This document shows positions 28,001 through 35,481 of a DNA stretch of 64,000 nt, in pieces; the first letter of the stretch is position 1; each line of letters begins with the position of its first letter. Below the pieces are notes generated by a model, which was not told where the DNA came from, did no database searches, and saw nothing but the letters and a program-made list of their open reading frames with translations. The position numbers were made by a program, and so were the translations under genes. The stretch covers positions 3,807,437 through 3,871,436 of the forward strand of contig SJPJ01000001.1 in the NCBI GenBank assembly GCA_007859835.1, read 5' to 3'. The DNA is from Novipirellula herctigrandis (GTDB lineage: Bacteria > Planctomycetota > Planctomycetia > Pirellulales > Pirellulaceae).

Positions 28001-28086
28001 TTAAACCCGATCCACCAAAGCAGCGGCAAACCAAGCAGCAACCAAAGGTAGCCGGGATGATCGAACGCGAGTCGAAAGGGAAGCAT
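25057..28086 (-). CDS. Large membrane protein with VWA and glutamine-amidotransferase-like domains
   Basis: A 1009-residue protein. Two N-terminal membrane helices (GYLWLLLGLPLLWWIG; TVVWTGVVLALAGVQLVW) lead into a VWA domain with an intact MIDAS start DQSES at 76-80 and IVIVTDGNEN near residue 170. Then come a beta-rich region (about 200-310), a GATase1-like Rossmann segment (GRVLVIEEKTRLGDFDLM, GAGLLMIGGPEAFGAG) and a second VWA-like region whose MIDAS Asp is lost (ALACIMHASE) though IIISDGDPSDPSP is kept. A last helix near residue 890 precedes a charged tail. Such proteins are widespread in planctomycetes next to MoxR/BatA-type genes; function unknown. Confidence 0.8.
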   Translation of the reverse strand: MLPFRLAFDHPGYLWLLLGLPLLWWIGFKSLGALGRFRRALALLFRTVVWTGVVLALAGVQLVWVSDRVTVMYLLDQSESIPRIKRQVMLDYVIRNVRRHRDSQREDRAGIVVFGRDASIEVPPFDDDIPPLRRLESLRDRTDATNLESALNLAQASMPEDTSRRIVIVTDGNENIGQARKLAARAADSGIGIDVVPVLLDAKSEVLVEKIDLPENIRKGQPFEARVVVSNYSDAAVSNPVEGKLRVKQNVAGEESLLLEETIRLQPGKNVFPLRHQIEQPAAYTYEAEFVPNADDDDGIRQNNSATAYTYVRGKGRVLVIEEKTRLGDFDLMIETLRDNNIEVVSMPNDELFSSLAELQAYDAVLLAGVPRFSDQSGDVVNSFSDEQIKMLVRNTQQLGAGLLMIGGPEAFGAGYWAGSELEKAMPVDFKIRNSKVEAVGALACIMHASEMAEGNYWQKVIARAAVEQLGPSDYAGVLHWSMNGDSWLWGGKNGLLEVGPNRKAMLAAIGRMTPGDMPQFDPAMKMAVAGLTRTNASIKHCIIISDGDPSDPSPTTIKSFKDNNITISTVAVASHGLTESRRLQQIAQATGGKYYAVRDGRALPKIFQREARRVSRPLVYEPPGGAFPEVIFPHALLDGVDRVLPKLTGFVLTQTKESPLAQVLIQSPKPDSAENATILAVWTYGLGRTAILTTDSGKRWAGDWAQWGGYEKFYSQLVRWIMRPTGDTGKFSVATQVRDGEVQVVVSALDKDDSFLNFLDMNASVLDPNLKPVPLRMRQTAPGRYVGSFASDEAGSYFVNVIPGPGAAPLTTGVTVPYSDEFRVRETNQALLQSLASIGPRGGKPGEITAPLEDQLSEELIDANAFRGGLALARSFRDAWPWFLLASCGLFLGDVFVRRVSIRFDWVGKAIDRIRGKQDDAKSTATVRLDALRKSKESLSDSIERRRTSVRFEPSATGDSSETVDVMDATASKPAAKKPSIEQEPDAGPSYTERLLEAKRRAKNKEKE

Positions 28087-28187
28087 AAAAGAAACGGGGC
28101 GTGGGGAATGGAAAAACAGACCGATTTATCATTCGCTATTTGTCACTAGCTATTAATCATTTCTTTACTACGCCGATGCGACGTCTA

Positions 28188-29240
28188 CTACGCCGGTGCG
28201 ACATCGCGTGCGACATCACCCAATTCATCAGGCCGGCCGAAATAGATCGATGCCATGATGACCGTTGTCACTCCTAGGATACCAAATCCGAGGATCGAAA
28301 GCGTGACCGCAACGCCTGGTGCTCCCAAAACTTGGGATTGGTCAGCCGGTGCCAATGTTACCGCAACCACGCTAATCACGTTATTCACAAAATGTGCCAA
28401 CATCGCTGGAAAGATGGAACCGCTTCGCCAACACAGCCACCCTAAATAGACCCCCAGAGGGAACACCGCGATGACATGAACGATGTCCATGTGGAACGCA
28501 GCGAACAGGATCGATGACAGCAAAATCCCAAAAAACGGACCCCACGACTTCGTCAATCGGGTTTGCACATAGCCGCGAAAAAGCAGTTCTTCACAAATCG
28601 CCGGTGTCGCTCCGATCAACAGAGCGATCGGAATCAAAAAGCCATTCGCTCCATGAAAGCGAAACGCCTCGGACATCTGTTTCAAATTCTCGCTGTCTTC
28701 AAGAAAAAGCCCGACGATCACCGACGAAATCAATCCAACCAGCGGCGTGGCGAACGCAGCAGCGACCCAGACCCAAACCGGCCAATGACCTCGAACGAGC
28801 GACAAACGTTTCCGCATTTGCACGGGCGACAATTTCGCAGCCACAATCGAAGGAACGATCATCGCCATTTGTGGAATCAAAATCATCAACACGATGCCAA
28901 TTCGCGAGCGAAACAATTCGTCAAACGCTTTTGGGTCGCGGAACATCGCGGGGTCAAACGATCCGTGAACCAAAAGAAAAGCGAGAAACACGACCGCAGT
29001 ACTGACGACAATGAAGATCGCCAACGAAGCACAAATCACAGCGATAGGCGTCCACCAACGCGGATGTCTCGGCAAAGACGCGACCAGGATCGGTTCGGAA
29101 GATTCTAGTTCGGACACCAATTCCACTGAGATTGGCTCCCTATCCGGATGCTCAGGTCTCGAAGCATACGGGTTTGAGTATGGGGTCAGCGCATCGGCCC
29201 CGTCCGGAGTGATTCGAGGATCGGGCGGAATAGATTCCAT
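28188..29240 (-). CDS. CPBP-family intramembrane metalloprotease
   Basis: From the ATG at 29240 about 350 residues with around eight membrane segments (an ATG at 29276 adds 12 residues). The three CPBP motifs are present in the second half: EELLFRGYVQ (EExxxR), SILFAAFHMDIVH (FxxxH) and LAHFVNNVISV (HxxxN). Together they place two Glu and two His for zinc inside the membrane. The N-terminal 80 residues are hydrophilic and Pro-rich, possibly a cytoplasmic extension. Family members (Rce1/Abi-like) process prenylated peptides, bacteriocins or anti-sigma factors; the target here is unknown. A 100-base gap separates it from the VWA gene downstream. Confidence 0.85.
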   Translation of the reverse strand: MESIPPDPRITPDGADALTPYSNPYASRPEHPDREPISVELVSELESSEPILVASLPRHPRWWTPIAVICASLAIFIVVSTAVVFLAFLLVHGSFDPAMFRDPKAFDELFRSRIGIVLMILIPQMAMIVPSIVAAKLSPVQMRKRLSLVRGHWPVWVWVAAAFATPLVGLISSVIVGLFLEDSENLKQMSEAFRFHGANGFLIPIALLIGATPAICEELLFRGYVQTRLTKSWGPFFGILLSSILFAAFHMDIVHVIAVFPLGVYLGWLCWRSGSIFPAMLAHFVNNVISVVAVTLAPADQSQVLGAPGVAVTLSILGFGILGVTTVIMASIYFGRPDELGDVARDVAPA

Positions 29241-29370
29241 AAGATAGTCATTGTCGATTGCGGAAGAAGGACACACCCGACGATGTCCGTGTACGAAAGG
29301 GCTTCCTGTAGTGTACGCAAATGCGAGCTTGGTGGGAATTCATCCGACAACATCGATTCGGCCGATCACG

Positions 29371-32082
29371 TCAATCGAGTTTATCGAGCTTATCAATCCA
29401 ACGAGTCCATAAAACGACTTCCTCGTCACTGAGGTTCGGCTTTGGCAAGGTGTCCATTCTCACGCTACCAGGCGTGCCGGGCGTTTGGACGCGGACGGTA
29501 AGCAATCCGTTCACATTAATCTCGAATCCGATCATTCTCGCACGACTTTCGCTGCCGTATGATCCCTCGTCAATCTCGAAATCATATCGGCCCAGTGAAT
29601 GCCAAGTTTCTCGTTCAACACCTGACGATTCAACTAAAGAAAGTGCCATCGTTTCGCGATTTTCCCCCACGGTCAATCGACGATTCGCTCGCGCGGGAAT
29701 CACCGTTCCTGCGGGGATGACCGGCAAAATCCGCCGGCGACCGCGTCCATCTTCGACCAAGATACCAATCGTCTGAGTCGTAATCGATTGATGCGGCATC
29801 GCCATCGACGATCGGCCGGGCAATTCGCCCGCTAAGCTAGCTGCCGCTCCTCGCGCCACATCGCTTCGGTCAACGGTTTGAATGGTCACATCTTTCCGAA
29901 ACCCTCGCAAAAGCTCGGCACGAACCTCATGCATCCGGAGCAGTGGCCCGAGCGTCACCACCACATCGATCCGGCGACGTGACAGCGAAACACGTTTGCA
30001 CGCGACCTTGACAGATCTGCGGATCCCTTCGAGTAGATCCTTGCACCGATCGAGCCATTGAGCGCGACGCACCGTGATCGATTGATTTTCTCCATGAATC
30101 GGAATCGTAACTTTCGCTGAAGGCAAAATCAAAAGGGCGTTCATTGCGTTCTCACACGCCACCTGCAAGCCTGCCGCTTGTCCCGTTTTTCGCGGATCGA
30201 CATCAAACGCTTCCATGAAAATCTCAGCGGTCAAATCCACCAATCGATGAAGCCAAGGCAACGTACCGGTATGCCAATGCCCAGCAGTGGCGACCTGCTT
30301 TAGACGGTTACCTTCACGACGGAACAACACCGTTTCGGTCCCCTGACCCGTCAGCCCTACAAACAGGATTTTCTGGTCCGGTGCCGACTCAACCATCGGC
30401 CCATTTGCTTCACCAATTTCGTTTGTTTCAATCGAGGCATCGATGTGAAGGGAATCAAATGCTGGATCAAACAACAGCGATTGAACCGCGGCGACACTGC
30501 GGTCAACCAACCGAACCGACGAGAGGCCTGCCATTTGAGCCGCTTGCAACATGCCACGCCGATGCAATTGATCGTAACTTGCCGGCACTGTTAAGGCCAC
30601 TGCCGCGGGGGCTCCGTCAAGTTCCCAAGCATTTCGCGTTAACTTTCGGATCAACATCGCCAATAGAACTTCGGGTGGGCAATGCCGGCCTGCGATATCG
30701 CGTTCTACCACCTGTTTTCCAATGTACATGGGAATGCAGTGGAGCAACTTTTTGGAGTTGCTTGTCCGCAATCGCATTGCGTCTTCGCCATACAGCAATT
30801 CGCCGTCCTGGGTGGTTAACGCCATACGAAAAAGAGTAGCCCCGTCGCCACCGGCCGACAGCAAATTGACGCGTCCCATCGGAGACGCTTCGGCAGCTGC
30901 AGAAAAGAACATCCCAAAATCAATCGCCAACACATTGGCCACTTGACCCGACGTAGACCCGCCCGCGAACGTGGACGCTTCATTGACCGGTTGATGGCTC
31001 GCAAATTCCGACAACCACTGAGGCTCATTCGCTTGGTCTGCGTACTCTGCCAAATCTTCGATCACTTCGTCCAGTGATGCGTAGCGTTCATCGGGGGTCT
31101 TGGCCATCATGCGACGAAAAACATTGGCAAATTGCAGATCGACATCGCGGCGGATTTGCATCAAGTCAGGTATCTCGCCGTGACGATGCCCGTAAACCAA
31201 GTCAAGGTATTCACCGGTGAATGGTGGTTGGCCCGTCAACAAAAAATACATCGTCGCGCCAAGGGAATAGATGTCGCTGCGTGGGTCGGCCGAGTCGGGG
31301 TCCTCAAGTTGCTCCGGTGCCATGAAGGACAAGGTCCCGATCAAACGGCCTTTGTTCGGCTTCCCCTCTTCGGCCCCCGAAACAATCTGGCCGTCTTTGT
31401 TCGACTCCGATGTTTGAGTTGTCGCTTGGCGGCCAACCGCTAACCCTGACGTGCTAAACCGAGCCAACCCAAGGTCGAGGACTTTCACCGTGCCGTCGAT
31501 GGAACGCATCAAATTGCCCGGTTTGACGTCTCGATGCACAATTCCCGTACGATGAGCATGCAGTAGCCCCATCGCTGCTTGCCGGATCATGGACGCTGCT
31601 TGCCCAACGGCCATTGGACCGCTTCGGGCGACTAACCGCGTTAACGTCATTCCGTCAACGTATTCCATCGCCAAGAAATGGACGCCATGGTCTTCGCCCG
31701 CATCAAAGGCAGCGACAATATTGGGATGAAGGACTCGGGATGCATTGCGAATCTCTTCGTAAAATCGTTCGACCGCCCGCTGATCTTGCATCAATTGACT
31801 CGGTAAGGTCTTGATCGCCACTGTTCGCTGCATCCGAACATGCTCGGCGAGGTAAACTTGGCCCATACCGCCAGAGCCGATTTGTTGCTTGATCGTGTAA
31901 CCGCCGAGTTGAGTCGGCATTTGGTCGCCTGCCGATTCGCCATCAAAATGCACATTTTTGAGGCTGATTGCTTGGGAACCCTCCGAGAACAAAATGTCCA
32001 TTCCCGAATCGCTGACCATCTCCCCAGCACAGGTGGGCTGATCTTCGATGGGGGTCATATCGGATGAGGAGGATTCAGACAA
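29371..32082 (-). CDS. Serine/threonine protein kinase fused to an Hsp70-like domain
   Basis: A 903-residue protein. Residues 61-345 form a complete Hanks-type kinase: GSGGMGQVYLAE glycine loop, K91 in VAIKTL, HRDVKPGN at 183-190, DLG at 203-205 in place of DFG, and MAPEQ at 254-258. From about residue 384 an Hsp70 (DnaK) ATPase-like domain follows: VLAIDFGMFFSAAA, ELLYGEDAMRLR, AVALTVPASYDQLHRRGM, and IDVVVTLGPLLRMHEVR, ending in a beta-sandwich-like segment near 770-880. The Hsp70 phosphate loop is degenerate (DFGMFFS against DLGTTNS), so nucleotide turnover is doubtful. No membrane helix is seen. It may phosphorylate partners brought by the Hsp70-like part; inference. Confidence 0.88.
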   Translation of the reverse strand: MSESSSSDMTPIEDQPTCAGEMVSDSGMDILFSEGSQAISLKNVHFDGESAGDQMPTQLGGYTIKQQIGSGGMGQVYLAEHVRMQRTVAIKTLPSQLMQDQRAVERFYEEIRNASRVLHPNIVAAFDAGEDHGVHFLAMEYVDGMTLTRLVARSGPMAVGQAASMIRQAAMGLLHAHRTGIVHRDVKPGNLMRSIDGTVKVLDLGLARFSTSGLAVGRQATTQTSESNKDGQIVSGAEEGKPNKGRLIGTLSFMAPEQLEDPDSADPRSDIYSLGATMYFLLTGQPPFTGEYLDLVYGHRHGEIPDLMQIRRDVDLQFANVFRRMMAKTPDERYASLDEVIEDLAEYADQANEPQWLSEFASHQPVNEASTFAGGSTSGQVANVLAIDFGMFFSAAAEASPMGRVNLLSAGGDGATLFRMALTTQDGELLYGEDAMRLRTSNSKKLLHCIPMYIGKQVVERDIAGRHCPPEVLLAMLIRKLTRNAWELDGAPAAVALTVPASYDQLHRRGMLQAAQMAGLSSVRLVDRSVAAVQSLLFDPAFDSLHIDASIETNEIGEANGPMVESAPDQKILFVGLTGQGTETVLFRREGNRLKQVATAGHWHTGTLPWLHRLVDLTAEIFMEAFDVDPRKTGQAAGLQVACENAMNALLILPSAKVTIPIHGENQSITVRRAQWLDRCKDLLEGIRRSVKVACKRVSLSRRRIDVVVTLGPLLRMHEVRAELLRGFRKDVTIQTVDRSDVARGAAASLAGELPGRSSMAMPHQSITTQTIGILVEDGRGRRRILPVIPAGTVIPARANRRLTVGENRETMALSLVESSGVERETWHSLGRYDFEIDEGSYGSESRARMIGFEINVNGLLTVRVQTPGTPGSVRMDTLPKPNLSDEEVVLWTRWIDKLDKLD

Positions 32083-32343
32083 TTTTGGTGGCCAACGAGA
32101 AAGAAAAGGACGGTTTCGAAAAGTCTACAATCACTTATTATAGACGGTCGCTGCGTGAGTCGACTTGAGAAATCAGCTCGGATGTCACTCCGCCTCCCGA
32201 AAAGAGTGCCGGTTAGGGCGGTTTTAATGTCGCATAACCACAGTGAATCCCCTCGTTTTTCCGACCGACTCTAACTGTCATTGTTGTTGACACGCTTCGA
32301 TATTATTTTTGCACTCCCGCGATTCTTATTCTGGACTCCCGTT

Positions 32344-33327
32344 TTGTCGCCATCCGCCCCCTCATCGACAACTTCCGATTTCCCCCCAACCCGTGTCCTG
32401 AGAATCGCGACGCGGCACAGCCCCTTAGCGATGTGGCAGGCCGAACATGTCGCGATGCTGCTGAATCAGGCTGGCTTTGAAACCGAAATCGTGCCGCTTG
32501 TCAGTAGCGGAGACATTGACATGCGCCCCATCGATTCCACTCGCCAAGTTGGCGTGTTCACAAAGCGAATCCAACAAGCCCTGATTGATGACGAAGCCGA
32601 TATCGCCGTCCACTCACTCAAAGACCTGCCCACTGAACAGGACCCCCGGTTGCAACTCGTTGCAGTCCCCAAGCGAGAAGCGGTTAACGATTGCCTCGTT
32701 TCACTCCATCGTTACTCGATCAATTCGCTTCCGGAAAAAGCTCGCATCGGCACCGGCAGTCGGCGCCGAGCCGCACAATTGAAACACCGTCGCCCCGATT
32801 TGACAATCGAGCCGATCCGTGGCAATTTGCAAACGCGACTCGAAAAATTAAACTCAAGCGAATACGACGCAATCATGCTTGCTAGCGCAGGCCTAACACG
32901 ACTGAAAATGGATGCGGTTCCACGAGTGGAATTGCCGCTCGAAGAAATGCTACCGGCACCCGGGCAAGGTGCCCTAGCCATCGAAACACTGGCATCCGCC
33001 TCGGACGTGATCACAAAGGCCTCATGCCTAAATAGCATTGAATCGCGTGCTGCAATCACCGCCGAACGAACTCTACTAGCAAACTTAAACGGTGGCTGCT
33101 TAGCTCCCATCGCCGCCTACAGCCACATCCAAAACGGCGTTCAATCGTTACGTGCGATCGTGCTATCGACCGATGGGCAAGAGCGTCTCGAAGACGAACG
33201 ATCTGCACCATTCGATCCAAGCGTCTGGCAAGCAGTGGCCACGGAACTTGCCAACCAAGCGACTGAAAACTTAGCAAACCGTGGCGCACGAGAGCTCATT
33301 CACCGCGGACGTGACGACGCTCAATAA
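32344..33327 (+). CDS. hemC: Hydroxymethylbilane synthase (porphobilinogen deaminase)
   Basis: HemC joins four porphobilinogen units in haem and tetrapyrrole synthesis. The family motifs are complete: RIATRHSPLAMWQ, HSLKDLPTE, RIGTGSRRRAAQL, EEMLPAPGQGALAIE and the cofactor-attaching cysteine in NLNGGCLAPI. No ATG lies upstream of the first motif, so the start must be TTG; I take 32344, 19 residues before the motif. TTG at 32281 is possible but adds a hydrophobic stretch unsuited to this cytoplasmic enzyme. No strong ribosome binding site is visible. It is divergent to the kinase gene. Confidence 0.9.
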   Translation: MSPSAPSSTTSDFPPTRVLRIATRHSPLAMWQAEHVAMLLNQAGFETEIVPLVSSGDIDMRPIDSTRQVGVFTKRIQQALIDDEADIAVHSLKDLPTEQDPRLQLVAVPKREAVNDCLVSLHRYSINSLPEKARIGTGSRRRAAQLKHRRPDLTIEPIRGNLQTRLEKLNSSEYDAIMLASAGLTRLKMDAVPRVELPLEEMLPAPGQGALAIETLASASDVITKASCLNSIESRAAITAERTLLANLNGGCLAPIAAYSHIQNGVQSLRAIVLSTDGQERLEDERSAPFDPSVWQAVATELANQATENLANRGARELIHRGRDDAQ

Positions 33328-33486
33328 CCGATCGACATCGATCGATGGGTGCCCGTTGCAGAGTCGCGACCGCTTCGCTTTTCGCCGAGAGAATCAGAAC
33401 GAATTCCAATAGCTCTGCATGTTGAAGTTGTTGGATTTCCCGGCTTCTTCGGCAGCACCGCAGTTGTGCTAGCCTGGTCCCCTGCG

Positions 33487-33765
33487 ATCTCGCTCGTCCT
33501 GCCTGCATGGAAAGAAATCGAAGTGATTGTCAAAGCGATCACCGAGCCCGGCAATGCACTCAAACAAATCACCGATGACCGCCAAATTATCGTTATTGTC
33601 GATGGCAGCACCGACAACACTGGCGATTGGGTCGAGCGAGTTTCGCTACTGTACCTGGCAACCGTTGGACTCATCAACCTGCCGTTCACGAGCGGATACC
33701 GGGGCATCCGACACGTCGTGGTGTCATCGGTCCCAACATGGTTCGTTGCCCTTGACCGTTCGTGA
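33487..33765 (+). pseudogene. Family 2 glycosyltransferase remnant
   Basis: Within an open frame starting at 33349, residues 47-93 read AISLVLPAWKEIEVIVKAI and then IIVIVDGSTDNTGDW. This is the opening of a GT2 domain (family: VLPAYNE and VVDDGSTDGT) with the nucleotide-binding Asp pair reduced to one. After this point the resemblance is lost and the frame soon stops, so the catalytic part (second DxD and QxxRW region) is gone. It lies just before a GT39 remnant; in planctomycetes genes with GT2 and GT39 domains are often neighbours. Confidence 0.6.
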
Positions 33766-33848
33766 GGTGGACGGAAAGGAATTAATCGAACCGGTGATCC
33801 GTATTCCACCATCATGCACTTCTCGCCGAGTCGCAACGGTGGAACTCA

Positions 33849-34028
33849 CGGCAAGAAGCCATCGCATTTGCTAGTTTACTGTTGGTTGTTGTCGCTGTTA
33901 TGTTACCCAATTTATCCTATCCGTTGATCGATTCCGATGAGACTCGGCATACACAAATCGCGGTGGAGATAATCGACTCGCGAGACCGGATAACGCTGAT
34001 GCTCGACGGCACGCCCTATTTGGACTAA
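33849..34028 (+). pseudogene. GT39/ArnT-like mannosyltransferase remnant
   Basis: Fifty-nine codons read RQEAIAFASLLLVVVAVMLP, then LSYPLIDSDETRHTQIAVEI, and LDGTPYLD before a TAA. This is the first helix and first extracytoplasmic loop of PMT/ArnT family glycosyltransferases, including the DxDE-type acid motif (DSDETR) and the N-x-x-P-Y-L-D loop. Full-length proteins have about 500-600 residues, and everything after the loop is absent. No start codon is apparent in frame. Confidence 0.75.
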
Positions 34029-34132
34029 TCACCGCTGATGCGTTGGTCGCCGACTATTAGCTTCAACTTCTTGGGACAAACGGCAAAGGGCCGGCACGAA
34101 AGAAAGTTTGCACTACTGATCCAAACGGCCTG

Positions 34133-35317
34133 CTAATCCTCATAGAATCCGTTGCGATATTGACGTGGCGTTTTCCCAACGATCCGCCGAAAGAAACGAA
34201 CAAAATTCTCCGGTGACCCAAACCCGGTCTTTTGTCCAACAATACTGATTGGCCACGCCGTGTCACGGAGCAATGCCTTCGAACGCTCAATACGAATGCG
34301 ATCAATTTCTTGAGCAGGTGAGCATTTGAAGAAGGCTCGAAAGCGTCGCTCTAAAGTGCTGCGTGACACCATTAGTTCGTTTGCCAATGCTTCGACCGTC
34401 AAACCATTCAATGCTTGCTGCTCAATCAACTTCACCGCTTGGTCGAGTTCGGGGTCGATGACCGCGATACGATCGGTAGACTTTCGAATCACGACTCCCG
34501 ATGGCGTGATCATCACCGGTTCATCAATTTGTTTTCGACTCGCTTTTGGTTTACCACTTCGCTTCATCTTCGCATTCAAAAGCGATGCCGCCTTGTAGCC
34601 AACCTCTTGAGCATTCAACCCCACACTAGAGAGAGACGGCGAAAGCATACTGCAAACAATATCTTCATTGGACGTCCCCAAGATCCCAACGTCGGCCGGC
34701 ACATGGAGTTTCAGTTTACGGCACGCTTCAAGGACTCGGATCGCTTGGGAATCGGCAACAGCCCAAATACCGACCGGCTTTGGCAAATGATCAAGCCAAC
34801 GAACCAGCGATTCTTCATAGGCTTGTTTCCACGGGGGATAGGCCGAATCATCTCCCTCGAAAGCGCCAGGAAAAATACAACTGGAAAGGCCTCGCGACTT
34901 GGTGATTGATTCAAAGGCATCACGACGAGCATCGGACCACCAAGAACCGGCAAACGAATAAAACGCCAGATGCTCAAATCCCTGCTGCACCAAATGGTTC
35001 ACCGCCATCTCAGCCGTCATCCGCTCGTCAACTCTGACTTCGGCCGATCGCTGTTTTCCGTCGCCAAGCAATTCAACGACGGGACACTTCATTTGGCTGA
35101 TCGCCGTTGCATAGTTTCGCGTCGGGCTTCGCACGATAACGCCATCACCTTGCCAATTCTTAAGCCACGGTGGCAGTTCTTCGAGTAGACCACGGTCTTC
35201 GAACGAAAAGAGCCAATTTGCGCGTTCTTTCGCATAACGAGAAATCCCTTGAATGATGCCACGACCAAACACGCGTGACGTTTCGACGAGCAACAAAATT
35301 TGCTTTGGTGGGTCCAT
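34133..35317 (-). CDS. XylR-type AraC-family transcriptional regulator
   Basis: A 394-residue protein. Residues about 6-270 form a LacI/periplasmic-binding-like sugar sensor (ILLLVETSRVFGRGIIQGI, PVVELLGD, GFEHLAFYSF, GIWAVADSQAIRVLEACR, DVGILGTSNED). The C-terminal 110 residues carry AraC helix-turn-helix units (VEALANELMVSRSTLERRFR, then IVGQKTGFGSPENFVRFFRR, ending TPRQYR). This architecture is that of XylR, which responds to xylose, and is expanded in planctomycetes. It lies 164 bases downstream of the GH144-like gene on the same strand and is its most likely partner, but the ligand is unknown. Confidence 0.9.
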   Translation of the reverse strand: MDPPKQILLLVETSRVFGRGIIQGISRYAKERANWLFSFEDRGLLEELPPWLKNWQGDGVIVRSPTRNYATAISQMKCPVVELLGDGKQRSAEVRVDERMTAEMAVNHLVQQGFEHLAFYSFAGSWWSDARRDAFESITKSRGLSSCIFPGAFEGDDSAYPPWKQAYEESLVRWLDHLPKPVGIWAVADSQAIRVLEACRKLKLHVPADVGILGTSNEDIVCSMLSPSLSSVGLNAQEVGYKAASLLNAKMKRSGKPKASRKQIDEPVMITPSGVVIRKSTDRIAVIDPELDQAVKLIEQQALNGLTVEALANELMVSRSTLERRFRAFFKCSPAQEIDRIRIERSKALLRDTAWPISIVGQKTGFGSPENFVRFFRRIVGKTPRQYRNGFYED

Positions 35318-35481
35318 CTCTCTTCCAAATCAATCCGCTTGTGGGCCGTTCGCGTGACGACTCTCCAACCACTAGTTTATCCTCAACACCTGATCCCTCT
35401 AGCGAGCTTGACTCCATCGTCTAGCGTTTCAATCTCGGCCATCGATCAGAAACGCGAAGGAACTGCTTCGCTTAACACCCA

